Source of the DNA: Nostoc mirabile CHAB5784
Lineage (GTDB): Bacteria > Cyanobacteriota > Cyanobacteriia > Cyanobacteriales > Nostocaceae
Direction: 5' to 3'
DNA: 41,175 bases
Assembly: GCF_020829645.1 (NCBI RefSeq)
Contig: NZ_JAIVFS010000072.1
Location: 1-41,175, forward strand
Shown here: positions 32,197-40,149 of the stretch, piece after piece
How the letters are laid out: each line of letters begins with the position of its first letter
Position numbering within the stretch: position 1 is the stretch's first letter
Translations under genes and position numbers: made by a program
The notes under the pieces: model-generated
What the model was told of the DNA's origin: nothing
Database searches by the model: none
What the model saw: only the letters and a program-made list of their open reading frames with translations

Positions 32197-32690
32197 CTAC
32201 GCCGTGTAGGTAGTTAGCCCGAACAGGGAATCAGTTTTGCTTAAACGATTACCTGCTAAGTCAATTGTGTAGCCAAGAGTGCGGTTGACTGCCGTGGCAT
32301 CAGTGATTTTTTCTGACATCAGGCGATAGAGCGAATCGTAAGTATAATCAACACTGCGACCAGAATATTCTTCGACTTTCTTACGATTGCCGACTGCATC
32401 AAGGGTATATTTAAAGTCGGAGAATATTGTAAGAGTGACGTTTTTTGTTGTCACTTGGGTTAAGCGATCGCGTGTATCGTACTGCCGTGATTCAACAGAA
32501 CCGTTAGCCAACTTAGTCTGAATTAAGTTGCTAACAGCATCATAATCATAATCTGCTAGGAGTCGCGTGCCATCTTTAACAGTATCTAAACGATTCAGTT
32601 TATCGTAACCGTAGCTAGTGGTTCCCGCTTCTGTTGTCAAAGATGTAACATTGCTTAACAGGTCATAGCCGTAGTTGACAAATTGTTGAT
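32197..32690 (-). pseudogene. RHS/YD-repeat protein fragment
   Basis: Contains repeated YD units: FVNYGYDLLSN, TTSYGYDKLNRLDTVKDG, LADYDYDAVSNLIQTKLANG, SRQYDTRDRLTQV, FKYTLDAVGNRKKVEEY, VDYTYDSLYRLMSEKI and LGYTIDLAGNRLSK. Such repeats build the large shells of Rhs/wall-associated proteins and polymorphic toxins. There is no signal, no start of its own and no toxin domain. At its 5' side it is fused in another frame to the fragment at 32690-32944. Fragment only. Confidence 0.75.
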
Positions 32691-32944
32691 CGGATTGAAT
32701 AATTTTTGGCTCCTAGCAGTTGGTTGATTCGCCGGTAGCCACCCCAGATGTATAATTCACGCTGGCAGTATTCTTCAAAGTTTTTATATCCAGCTTGGAG
32801 GTAAATCTGCTGTTCCCGCATCAGGAGGATTTCATCTACCGCGAAGCACTCGAACCTATCGATGGCGGTGAAGGTTTCCTGGATACTGATGTTGAGGTTG
32901 CCGTAATCAAGCGCTGTTGCTTGTTCTCTTTCTAGTGTCAGCAT
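32690..32944 (-). pseudogene. N-terminal fragment of a plasmid-type protein with an EYC helix motif
   Basis: About 85 meaningful residues from ATG 32944: LMREQQIYLQAGYKNFEEYC followed by QRELYIWGGYRRINQLLGAK, then it runs into RHS sequence. The FEEYC...WGGYRRINQLL pattern is similar to TFEEYCRSRFGYTHRHVNYL in the protein at 36563-37552, so both probably belong to one cyanobacterial plasmid or phage protein class with a DNA-binding-like helix pair. Truncated by recombination. Confidence 0.5.
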
Positions 32945-33142
32945 ATCTCTTGCCCACTATGGTAAATGCCTAAAAGTTGTGGTGTTGCAAATTAGCCAAA
33001 GTGAACCGGGTAGCTGTAAGATGGATTTTTCCAAAAATGTGTCAGCATTATAATTAGTTCACTTTGTGGTGAATGAATTGAACGGGCGATCGCATTGCTT
33101 TGGTCGGCGGCGATCGCTTTTACTAAGCAGCAGGGGTAATAA

Positions 33143-33283
33143 TTACTCAGGTTGATCGTTTCCTGCTCCATTGTCAGACTGCCTCACAAGGTAGTCTAAC
33201 ACTGGACTAATACGGTCAAGCGCAGCACTAATTGTTCGCTGAAAACTTTGTAATCGAGTAACATCCGTTTTTAATTTTCTCAT
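33143..33283 (-). CDS. 46-aa helical ORF downstream of TAGCCTATA repeats
   Basis: ATG 33283 to TAA 33143: MRKLKTDVTRLQSFQRTISA followed by ALDRISPVLDYLVRQSDNGA and a short acidic tail. It has heptad-like Leu/Ile/Val spacing and polar ends. The region just upstream (33292-33396) holds the same repeats as the promoter of the ribbon-helix-helix gene, which argues that it is a regulated gene and not a chance frame. AGG lies about 12 nt before the ATG. Function unknown; a partner of the RHH protein is possible. Confidence 0.45.
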   Translation of the reverse strand: MRKLKTDVTRLQSFQRTISAALDRISPVLDYLVRQSDNGAGNDQPE

Positions 33284-33291
33284 TTCATTTT

Positions 33292-33396
33292 TTGCCTAGC
33301 TTTTAAATATAGTTTCATTTTAGCCTATACAAAGTAAATCATTAAGTAATAATTAGTATATAATTTTTATAGGCTAGTTGCTAGGCTAGCCTATAG
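33292..33396. promoter_or_regulatory. TAGCCTATA operator/iteron cluster 1
   Basis: Copies: TTGCCTAGCT (33292), TAGCCTATAC (33321), inverted TATAGGCTA (33368-33376) and TAGCCTATA (33387-33395). The last two form an inverted pair 10 nt apart. Located upstream of the 46-aa ORF. Confidence 0.6.
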
Positions 33397-33439
33397 TGAT
33401 AAATCCTGCCGAAGGTTTGGCAGGGATCTCATTAACTGC

Positions 33440-33472
33440 AAAACCCCCGAAGCTATGTTTTAGGGGGTTTTT
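33440..33472. terminator. Intrinsic terminator hairpin
   Basis: AAAACCCCC and GGGGGTTTT form a 9-bp stem around a 14-nt loop, followed on the plus strand by a T. The arms give a T run on either strand. It lies about 70 bp after the ribbon-helix-helix gene stop and would separate it from the 46-aa ORF. Confidence 0.65.
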
Positions 33473-33541
33473 CTTCATCTTCAAATTCTAAAAACTGGCG
33501 AATCCGTTCGCGTGATAGCCTGAGTTGCTCCGAGGCGCTTC

Positions 33542-33793
33542 TCAGGCTGCTAATTCCCCCAGGATTTTCTCAGCACGTTCCTTAAACTCCTCAAGCTCTG
33601 CAACTTTCTTCTTGATGTTGTCAATTTCGTCGTCACTTCTTGGCGATATTCCTAAATAACTGTCAATGAACTCTAGTAGAAGTCTACTAGCAGAAGTTCC
33701 ACTCGCTTTGGCCTTTTTTAAGAAAGCAATTTTCTTTTCTTCTGGGATGCGAAAGTTCATTTGGGTTTCCCCTTCCGCAAGATTTCTTGGCAT
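33542..33793 (-). CDS. Small ribbon-helix-helix (CopG/Arc-like) DNA-binding protein
   Basis: 83 aa from ATG 33793, with AAGGA 7 nt upstream; the longer frame starts with TTG and is rejected. Residues about 12-50 (ETQMNFRIPEEKKIAFLKKA, GTSASRLLLEFIDSYLG) fit an RHH fold: a short beta strand (MNFRI), helix A, a turn with Gly-Thr-Ser, helix B. The C-terminal 30 residues form an acidic/basic coiled coil (IDNIKKKVAELEEFKERAEK). RHH proteins of this size often act as plasmid copy-control, partition or antitoxin regulators. TAGCCTATA repeats lie just upstream and also before the 46-aa ORF, suggesting autoregulation of both. Confidence 0.75.
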   Translation of the reverse strand: MPRNLAEGETQMNFRIPEEKKIAFLKKAKASGTSASRLLLEFIDSYLGISPRSDDEIDNIKKKVAELEEFKERAEKILGELAA

Positions 33794-33824
33794 AGTATGT
33801 CCTTTTCTGCTCAATCATAGCTTT

Positions 33825-33943
33825 TAGCCTATACCTAATTCTACTCGTCAGCCTAGTTCTTGCCTATAAAATAGGACTTTTACCCATTTTACCTATACAC
33901 TAGCCTGTATTTATGCTGATAAAGGAAATTTTTTAGCCTATAC
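33825..33943. promoter_or_regulatory. TAGCCTATA operator/iteron cluster 2
   Basis: Six exact or near copies in one orientation starting at 33825, 33849, 33860, 33889, 33901 and 33934 (consensus TAGCCTATAC). Spacings of 24, 11, 29, 12 and 33 are near multiples of a helical turn. It lies 32 bp upstream of the ribbon-helix-helix gene, so it probably overlaps its promoter. Confidence 0.6.
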
Positions 33944-34043
33944 TAAAGATAGCAAAACAAAAGACGACCGCTCTAGCCTGAGAAACTTACGCGATCGCCT
34001 TTTGTGAAAACCTAACCCCATGTAGAGGCAGGAGATCCTTATT

Positions 34044-34645
34044 ATGACGCAATCCCTTTGCACACATCAAGCGCCTTCAAGCTTTAAGCCTAATCAAATA
34101 GTCACACTTGCAAATGCTTCCTTCAAAGACGAGCAAGCCACAGCCCAAACTGAACTATACAGCCACCTCGAAGCCCAAGCGAAGCTGTAGCCCCAACCCA
34201 AGACCCCCTGACATCTCGTGACCGTCGCATCATTGGCGAGATTATTCAGGTGAAACCCGAATCAGTTCGCACCATCTGGATAGAAGGCGGGATTACGGTA
34301 TGGGTGCAGTTGAAGAATGGCGGACGATTAGCCTTTGACAGGAACTGGTTCGCTACAAGAGTTGCAGAAGTTAAAGCAACGCTACCAGAAACACCACGGG
34401 AACGGAATCAGCGCTTGGAGTCCGAGTTGAAAGAAGCTTGCACTCTTTTTGGTTTGTACCACGGAGAGATTGATTATCTAGTATTCAGCACGAAAGTCTA
34501 TCGTCATGGGCATTTGGTAGGCTTCGTTGGATGTAACGCAGAAGGTTGGTACGCAAGAAAGAGACAGTATGGACTCAATCGCGTGGCTCCGAGTGCAGAA
34601 CAGGTGATTGCGTCGTTGGGAGTCCGAGCGGCAGTAGCAGCTTAG
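34044..34645 (+). pseudogene. Plasmid-type hypothetical protein with an N-terminal frameshift
   Basis: ATG 34044 has AGGAG 9 nt upstream and codes MTQSLCTHQAPSSFKPNQIV to HLEAQAKL before a TAG at 34188. In another frame, without a gap, the reading goes on as EAVAPTQDPLTSRDRRIIGE, VKPESVRTIWIEGGITVWVQ, then LVFSTKVYRHGHLVGFVGCN and ends GVRAAVAA at 34645. The codon pattern and the good ribosome site suggest one gene of about 200 codons with a frameshift near 34180. Alternatively the second part starts at GTG 34250. Family not recognised. Confidence 0.5.
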
Positions 34646-34800
34646 TTGCTGAAAGTGAGAAAGGGCGGTTGCAATCCAAGACAAATGCAATCGCCACCAA
34701 AATGCAATTCCAAGTAAACACAATCATGACACAAAATACAGCAAGTAACCCCACACTTCTTGATCCGGGTTTAGACGACTAAGAATTCAACTCGTGCTAG

Positions 34801-35274
34801 ATGAGTTCTCAAGTCATTGCGATCGCTGGTACTCAGAGAGGTGGCAAGGGAACCTTAGCAGCAATCTTGGCAACATTATCAACTGCACTTGACCCCGGAT
34901 TGAACACCCAATACTTTACAGCCGGGGTGGACGTTTACCCCTTTGCCTGCAACTTAACCTCTGCCCTTAAGTACCCTGAGAAAGATGCGGATAGGGCTGA
35001 TGAACTCGTCGCTCGTGATTTATTGAAATTTCTTAAGGGTCTAGATGGAAGTGATCCTTACTCCCATAAAAACTTATTGCTAGTGATTGATGAGGCGATG
35101 CGGCTACTCTGATTGTTAGAGGAGAGCGATCGCACCTGGGCGATCCAATATTTACTTTCTCGCTTCGCTAAGTCTGGCGGTACATTAATTATCGTCTTGC
35201 ATGGCTCTAACCTGACAAGCGTGGTAGGTAAAGCTACGGCTGGGCTGGCAGATACCTTTAAGCGGTGTAGATGA
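34801..35274 (+). pseudogene. P-loop ATPase-like plasmid protein with in-frame stop, truncated
   Basis: ATG 34801: VIAIAGTQRGGKGTLAAILA has a Walker A-like loop (GTQRGGKGT), and LLLVIDEAMRLL looks like Walker B. TGA at 35110 interrupts the frame, which then continues LLEESDRTWAIQYLLSRFAK, SGGTLIIVLHGSNLTSVVGK, ATAGLADTFK. The sense reading after the stop shows a recent nonsense change. At about 35262 it is joined to RTX-repeat DNA, so the 3' end is lost. It resembles ATPases found beside conjugation or mobilisation genes, but no firm family can be given. Confidence 0.6.
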
Positions 35275-35650
35275 TAGCGATCGCCTCTACGGTAATGCTG
35301 GCGATGACTATCTATACGGGGGTTATGGTAATGATACCATCAACGGTGGTGCTGGCAATGATTACCTATACGGTGAGAATGGCAATGATTACCTTCTTGG
35401 CGGTGGGGGTGATGATGCCCTCGATGGTGGCGATGGCATTGATTCGTTAACAGAATGAATCAAGTGATGTCAACTTTACATTGACTAACACTAAACTTTC
35501 TGGGTTAGGTAGCGATACCCTCACCAGTATCGAACGAGTAACGCTGACTGGTGGTATTAGTGACAATATCTTGGATGCTTCAGGATTTACTCTTGGTAAC
35601 GTCTATCTCTATGGCGATGCTGGTAATGATACCATCAACGGTAGACATCT
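35264..35650 (+). pseudogene. RTX (hemolysin-type calcium-binding) repeat fragment
   Basis: Reads SDRLYGNAGDDYLYGGYGND, TINGGAGNDYLYGENGNDYL, LGGGGDDALDGGDGIDSL, the GGxGxDxLx nonapeptide that binds calcium outside the cell. After a frameshift near 35456 it continues DVNFTLTNTKLSGLGSDTLT, SIERVTLTGGISDNILDASG and VYLYGDAGNDTING. Both ends are cut: by the ATPase remnant at the left and the IS5-like insertion at the right. Such proteins use type I secretion. Confidence 0.75.
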
Positions 35651-35708
35651 CCAAAATAGTAACATTCTGTGGTAAAAGAACATAAAATAGCTTTTTTGAC
35701 ACAGAAAC

Positions 35709-36230
35709 ATGAGCGACATACTGAATCATATTGAAGAGAATCCTAAAAAAACAAAGCGGTTAATTGGTCTGGAGTATGAACAGTTACAACAATTAATTCA
35801 AAATGCGGAGCGACTACACTTTTGAGTTACAAGAGTTATTAGAATCCAAAAAAGTTAGAATTATTGCTGGTGGTGGAGGTCGTAAACCAAAATTATCGCT
35901 CAAAGAACAAATAATTTTAACGTTGGTTTATCTCAGGCATCTGACTACATTTGAGCTTCTTGGTATCCAATTTGGAGTGAGTGAGTCCACCGCAAATGAT
36001 ACATTTAACTATTGGTTGCCAATACTCAGAGAATTGCTACCATCCAGTTTAATTGAACAAGTAAAAAAAAACGAATCTGACTTAATGGTAGTTAAAGAAA
36101 TACTTACAGATTATGAATTAATTGTAGATAGCTATGAACAAGTGAGGGAAAGACCTGGGGATAATAAAGAACAAGAAAAATATAAGCGCCAAAGGCGATG
36201 GCGATCGCAAACGATGCAGTGTAATGTTGT
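35709..36230 (+). pseudogene. IS5-like (HTH/DDE_Tnp_4 type) transposase, N-terminal half
   Basis: ATG 35709 starts MSDILNHIEENPKKTKRLIG, LEYEQLQQLIQNAE. A frameshift near 35815 moves the reading to the frame that gives FELQELLESKKVRIIAGGGG, RKPKLSLKEQIILTLVYLRH, LTTFELLGIQFGVSESTAND, TFNYWLPILRELLPSSLIEQ and LIVDSYEQVRERPGDNKEQE. This is the helix-turn-helix N-terminal region and first catalytic Asp (VDSYEQ) of an IS5-type transposase. After about 36200 the catalytic domain is replaced by unrelated reading, so the 3' half is lost. Confidence 0.7.
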
Positions 36231-36345
36231 GATTCACCGGATGAACTCGCCCTGGATAGAATTTAGTCAAATTTTGAATGTCGTAAACAATCACAGTTTG
36301 GTAGTTAGATGCAGGTTACAAAAACAAACAGGGCAGACGATGTAA

Positions 36346-36562
36346 ATATGAAATTGTTGCACCGATCAGAAATTTTATTTTTAGATAATATCTCTACTAG
36401 CAAATCATACAGAGGGTAGCTTTTTTAAACTAGCAATGCTCGGTACTTAATCAAGTTAAATACGGGCGTTTCAACTCTCCCAGGTACTTCAACATAGTAC
36501 GGTTTATCAAGTAGTCGAGCGGCATTCGTTTTCATTCACGTCCACATGAGAACTGCATAGCA
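36346..36562. other. Short gap without recognisable gene
   Basis: No ORF or motif on either strand that can be supported. It separates the IS5-like remnant from a convergent minus-strand gene. Confidence 0.4.
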
Positions 36563-37552
36563 TTAATCTATAATCTCGTATTCTTTCTCTATCACACTTA
36601 GCAATTTCTCTTCCACAGCAGTAAGATAAGGGCGGTTCAGCTTACCCAACAACTGCAACAGATTTTTGGCTGTCTCCTCCATCCCACTGGAGTACACCCG
36701 ACTGATGCGATCGCAAATCTGCCGCATCTGCTCACACTCGGCAGGTAGGTAGTTGCAAGACTTTAGGTACTGCAACCCAACAGTGTACTCTCCATCCCAG
36801 GTTCTCACGGTGCAACTAAACTCATTCACTTGGCTGACGATGCTCCAGCACCCACCCTTGCCCCTCAGTTCGGGATTGTCCTTGGCAAGGATTTGGCACA
36901 CTTCGCCAATTTGGTAGGTGTTCGGTACTTTGGTTCTCTCTATTATGCGCTGCACAACATCTTTGACGATTCTACCTGTAGGAACTTTACCGCCAGCAAC
37001 TTCTACCGCTTTTTGCCAACAACTGCGCTGTGACTTTGGTTCCTTTGGAACCAAAGGTCTAACTTGACGTTCGCTTGTAGGCAGAATTTGGGAACCATTG
37101 GTTCCCATTTCATCCGGTATCTCATTTTGGGAACCATTGGTTCCCATTTCATCCGATATTTCATTTTGGGAACCATTGGTTCCCATTATTATGTTGTCAA
37201 CGACATTTGAAGCAGCTATTAGATAATTCACATGGCGGTGAGTGTATCCAAACCGAGAGCGGCAATATTCCTCGAAGGTTTTATGCGTGGAACGGTGCAA
37301 TCTGCGTTCGCGCAATTCTGCCAACGCCTTACCTGCCTCAAAAAATGCCCTTTCAACTTTACGCTCTAAGTGTAAGCGATCGCTTTGCTCTTGGTCGGTT
37401 AACTCAGGAACTTCAACAGCAGTAACCGTAATTGTTGCTGAAGCTGGGTCTACTTGCTGGGAGATATCTTCACTTGCAGAGTCAGGGGGTGCTTCTGAAT
37501 TACTAGATGCAGCAGAGGTGGCTTTTTTGCGCCTAGAAGTTGGCTTATTCAT
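36563..37552 (-). CDS. Plasmid-type protein with EYC helix motif and internal tandem repeats
   Basis: 329 aa; AGAGG 7 nt before ATG 37552. N-terminal 50 residues are Ser/Ala/Lys-rich and disordered. Residues about 60-120 are helical (RLHLERKVERAFFEAGKALA, ELRERRLHRSTHKTFEEYCR, SRFGYTHRHVNYLIAASNVV), a DNA-binding-like domain common in cyanobacterial plasmid and prophage proteins. Then come three repeats of 13 residues built on MGTNGSQNEI (about 123-155), and a C-terminal part with GEVCQILAKDNPELRGKGGC and CTVRTWDGEYTVGLQYLKSC that may be an SH3-like barrel. Intact, unlike its neighbours. Role in plasmid maintenance is plausible but not shown. Confidence 0.6.
   Translation of the reverse strand: MNKPTSRRKKATSAASSNSEAPPDSASEDISQQVDPASATITVTAVEVPELTDQEQSDRLHLERKVERAFFEAGKALAELRERRLHRSTHKTFEEYCRSRFGYTHRHVNYLIAASNVVDNIIMGTNGSQNEISDEMGTNGSQNEIPDEMGTNGSQILPTSERQVRPLVPKEPKSQRSCWQKAVEVAGGKVPTGRIVKDVVQRIIERTKVPNTYQIGEVCQILAKDNPELRGKGGCWSIVSQVNEFSCTVRTWDGEYTVGLQYLKSCNYLPAECEQMRQICDRISRVYSSGMEETAKNLLQLLGKLNRPYLTAVEEKLLSVIEKEYEIID
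37090..37184. repeat. Three 39-bp coding repeats, each with a 17-bp palindrome
   Basis: GGGAACCATTGGTTCCC occurs at 37090-37106, 37129-37145 and 37168-37184, with exact 39-bp spacing inside the gene at 36563-37552. A related palindromic stretch (GGTTCCTTTGGAACCAAAGG) lies at about 37038-37057. Confidence 0.85.
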
Positions 37553-37668
37553 TACTCCACCTCTTTTTGGTTTAGTGGCATTTGGTTAGAATCGAGTGCA
37601 AATAGATTTTGAGTGTGGGTCTTAATTGCGATTGCGCCAAGTGCAGTGCCTTTGGCAATAGCTTGTGA

Positions 37669-37950
37669 ACAGGGACTGAAAACAGAAATGAATGCGAAAA
37701 GTTTGGGTTTGAAATCCTGGACGATGGGATATACAAGAACGACGTGAAACTGGGTGAAGTCGGATGCGCTGACGGCGGCTGGTGGGTGATGCGTACTGGG
37801 GAATGTCAGCAGATGCCATGTGACTCGGCATTGGAAGCAGTCTGGCGATTGTCGATGCTGGACGTGTCTACTGATGGTAAATCCATTTTTGATGAATATT
37901 TTTTAGATCAACCGTTAGAACAGCTAAGACTCAACCAAAGGACAACCTGA
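37669..37950 (+). CDS. Hypothetical plasmid protein, start unclear
   Basis: The open frame gives ECEKFGFEILDDGIYKNDVK, LGEVGCADGGWWVMRTGECQ, QMPCDSALEAVWRLSMLD and ends QRTT. Between the upstream stop (37666) and GTG 37738 there is no good start, so the gene may be truncated at its 5' end. Codon use is coding-like. It overlaps the next frame by about 55 nt. Family not recognised. Confidence 0.4.
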   Translation, partial: TGTENRNECEKFGFEILDDGIYKNDVKLGEVGCADGGWWVMRTGECQQMPCDSALEAVWRLSMLDVSTDGKSIFDEYFLDQPLEQLRLNQRTT

Positions 37951-38291
37951 AGCTGGATATTGTCGTAAGTGCTGATGAACTTTATGTAGTGAGAACTGGC
38001 ATTGAAACCAATTTCGCAAAAAGCTTTCTTCTTGCTGCCTCATTAGTTCAGGATTTTTCTAAGCCACTGATTATCGTTGCGAATGCTGGCGACGAAAACA
38101 CGGTTTTCTCTAATCTTTACGATGCTGCAACCAAGACCAAGATTTACAGGGAATGGAGTAGAGATTTAGATTGGGCAACAATCATCCGTGACATTCAAAT
38201 TTTATTAGGTGGCATGAATACACAGCGATCGCTCAATGTACATCTAGTAGAGGCAATGATTGGGATGCCACAAGGTTGGACAGAGAATTAG
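37947..38291 (+). CDS. Hypothetical plasmid protein
   Basis: The frame reads LKLDIVVSADELYVVRTGIE, TNFAKSFLLAASLVQDFSKP, LIIVANAGDENTVFSNLYDA, KIYREWSRDLDWATIIRDIQ and ends QGWTEN. The first usable start may be CTG or GTG (GTG 37989 is the formal start); coding character extends upstream of it. Together with the preceding frame this could be one gene broken by a frameshift near 37945. No family recognised. Confidence 0.4.
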   Translation: MKLDIVVSADELYVVRTGIETNFAKSFLLAASLVQDFSKPLIIVANAGDENTVFSNLYDAATKTKIYREWSRDLDWATIIRDIQILLGGMNTQRSLNVHLVEAMIGMPQGWTEN

Positions 38292-38515
38292 AAACTATCT
38301 CTGTGCAAAAACCTGCTTTTGTTCTGGGCGAAAGAGTCATCCTCTGTTCTCACGATAAGGGAACAAAGCAACGGCTGATTTTGGGGATTGCTTTGGTGAA
38401 TAATTCTTGGTTTTACCTTGTTGAATTGATGTCGCCAACGTTAACTCAATCACTGACTATATCCAATCGTTTCTCACTAGTCGGTGAAAAAAGTTTGATG
38501 CGGGTAAATGTCTAA
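38276..38515 (+). CDS. Hypothetical small plasmid protein
   Basis: 79 aa from TTG 38276, overlapping the previous frame by 16 nt. AFVLGERVILCSHDKGTKQR, LILGIALVNNSWFYLVELMS suggests a small beta-barrel like the cyanobacterial plasmid DUF1392-type proteins, but the match is loose. The overlap suggests translational coupling. Confidence 0.4.
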   Translation: MDRELETISVQKPAFVLGERVILCSHDKGTKQRLILGIALVNNSWFYLVELMSPTLTQSLTISNRFSLVGEKSLMRVNV

Positions 38516-38559
38516 TTCTCTCTAATCACACAACGAAAAATTATTATCCAACTAAAGTT

Positions 38560-38930
38560 ATGTCACAAATTGAAATCGCCGAAATCATCGAACAGATAAA
38601 ACAAGAGATTGAAGTTGACGCTAATGGTCATGGTAAAGCCAGTATCAAAGCCACTGCACGACTAGCTGGAGTTGATGACGAATCTATCAGAAAAGCTTTG
38701 AAATCAAGCGCCGACCTAGCACCCTCAAAATTAGCCAAAGAGCTTATGTTACAAGGATTTTCAGCCGCCGACCTGAGCCAGTGGAGAACCGACGGAATCC
38801 CTGATATAGCGATCGCAAAACAAGCTAATGAACTCTACCAGCACTGTTTAAAACTGGAATGGCAGCAGAATCAAATCAGGATCGCGGGTAAAACAATGCC
38901 TGTCCCTCGCCTGGAGTGCTTTTATACGCC
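38560..38930 (+). CDS. Antirepressor-like plasmid/phage protein, 3' end fused into CyRepA1 DNA
   Basis: ATG 38560. EIAEIIEQIKQEIEVDANGH, GKASIKATARLAGVDDESIR, KALKSSADLAPSKLAKELML, QGFSAADLSQWRTDGIPDIA is the pattern of small regulatory proteins found beside cyanobacterial plasmid and prophage replication genes. The frame stays open to 39000, but from about 38920 the DNA clearly encodes the CyRepA1 N-terminal region in another frame. The protein therefore either ends in an unrelated tail or has lost its true C-terminus by fusion. Confidence 0.5.
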
Positions 38931-40146
38931 CTGCCCCAAACTGCCCGACGTAACGATGGGCGATTGCGTGATGGCTACTTACAACGATATGCCCACATAA
39001 AGAATGCATGGTGGGCTAGTGGACTTGACCCCCGAAACTCCTGGCTACCGATGGACTGGGGACGGATGAAACCCGATTGCCCTCGCTTGGAATGGGACAA
39101 GACAACCCTTGAACAAACCCAAAAGCCAGTTAAATATGAATCGCCACCCAAAACTCCCAACCGTGTTACTTACTTGAGAGTTCCCCTACACATTTGGTGG
39201 TTGATAGCTCTGCGCTATGACGTGCCGATGCCAGAACATATCACCGTTACCTCGGAAGGAGAAGCGTTAGGTTTTTGGACTTGGGTCATGGCTCACCCCG
39301 TAATCCCGGTATTTCTTACGGAGGTAGAAAAAAAGGCAGGTTGCTTGCTGACTTTGGGATATGTTGTGATCACCTACGGTGGGCGGGTACGCCATCGCAC
39401 TTCCTGGAATTTGGAACGGTCGAGTGGGCAAGGAAGACTTGGAATACCTGCACCCTGATTTAGTCCCAATGGCGCAAAAAAGTCGCAAATTTGCTCACTT
39501 GGATGATTTGACCATTGAATTCTTCATCTCGATGCGTCCTGACGGGGAAAAACCCTACATCATCAAAAACGAATCTCGTTCCGGTGGTCGTCAGGTTTAT
39601 TGGTACGAGGGGAAAAACAGCAGTGCGATCGTTGCCGAGTTTCATGCTCAACTCATGTTGGGTAAAAAGTTGATGATGGTGAGTGATAGCAAGCGGTTTA
39701 TCAAGAAATTGGAGCGAGCGCTGAATGATGGGACATCGATAGATGATAGCGATGAAACACCGGAACCCAGCGAAGACCGCAAGTTACGGGTGTGGGCTAT
39801 TCATTCGGAGAACAGTGGCAGTGAGGAAAATGTCATTTTCATCAGGGAGATTAACGTTGCAATTATTGATATCGATGCTTTTTTAATCACTCCCAGTCTC
39901 GGTACGGGAGTTGACATTTGCACTCCTCATTTTGATGCAGTGTTTGGTGTGTTTCATGCTGTAAGTCAGTCAGCCACAGAATGCGCCCAGCAATTATGGC
40001 GGTATCGTCCTGATGTCCCCATGCACGTTTGGGTGGCTCCTCGTCCTCCATTTGGTTACGCCGAAACCAATGCGCGTCGCATCAAAGAAAAGATTTTCCA
40101 AACAAATGAGATGATCGCTTTTCTGATTAACATTAAAGCTCGATAG
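38916..40146 (+). pseudogene. CyRepA1-type plasmid replication protein, inactivated
   Basis: Frame of 38916: ARRNDGRLRDGYLQRYAHIK, NAWWASGLDPRNSWLPMDWG, YESPPKTPNRVTYLRVPLHI, ITVTSEGEALGFWTWVMAHP, VFLTEVEKKAGCLLTLGYV. A 25-nt repeat insertion (39372-39396) shifts the frame; the reading resumes ALPGIWNGRVGKEDLEYLHP, DLVPMAQKSRKF. It then jumps to a late part: YWYEGKNSSAIVAEFHAQLM, SLGTGVDICTPHFDAVFGVF, SATECAQQLWRYRPDVPMHV, ending LINIKAR. The central region, including the expected Walker A of the helicase-like domain, is deleted, and the C-terminus is short. The family initiates replication of many cyanobacterial plasmids, so this marks a dead replicon. Confidence 0.75.
39372..39396. repeat. 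25-nt dispersed-repeat insertion in CyRepA1
   Basis: Lies between GTGATC and GCACTT. Without it the codons read GTT GTG ATC GCA CTT CCT, giving the expected GYVVIALPG. It is the inverted form of the repeat at 130-166. ATC is present at both edges, so the insert is 22 nt plus a 3-nt duplication. Confidence 0.75.
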
Positions 40147-40149
40147 TAG

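Noticed and set aside
37090..37184. CRISPR array
   Set aside because: Repeats are 17-bp palindromes with near-identical 22-bp spacers inside a coding frame; this is a coding tandem repeat.
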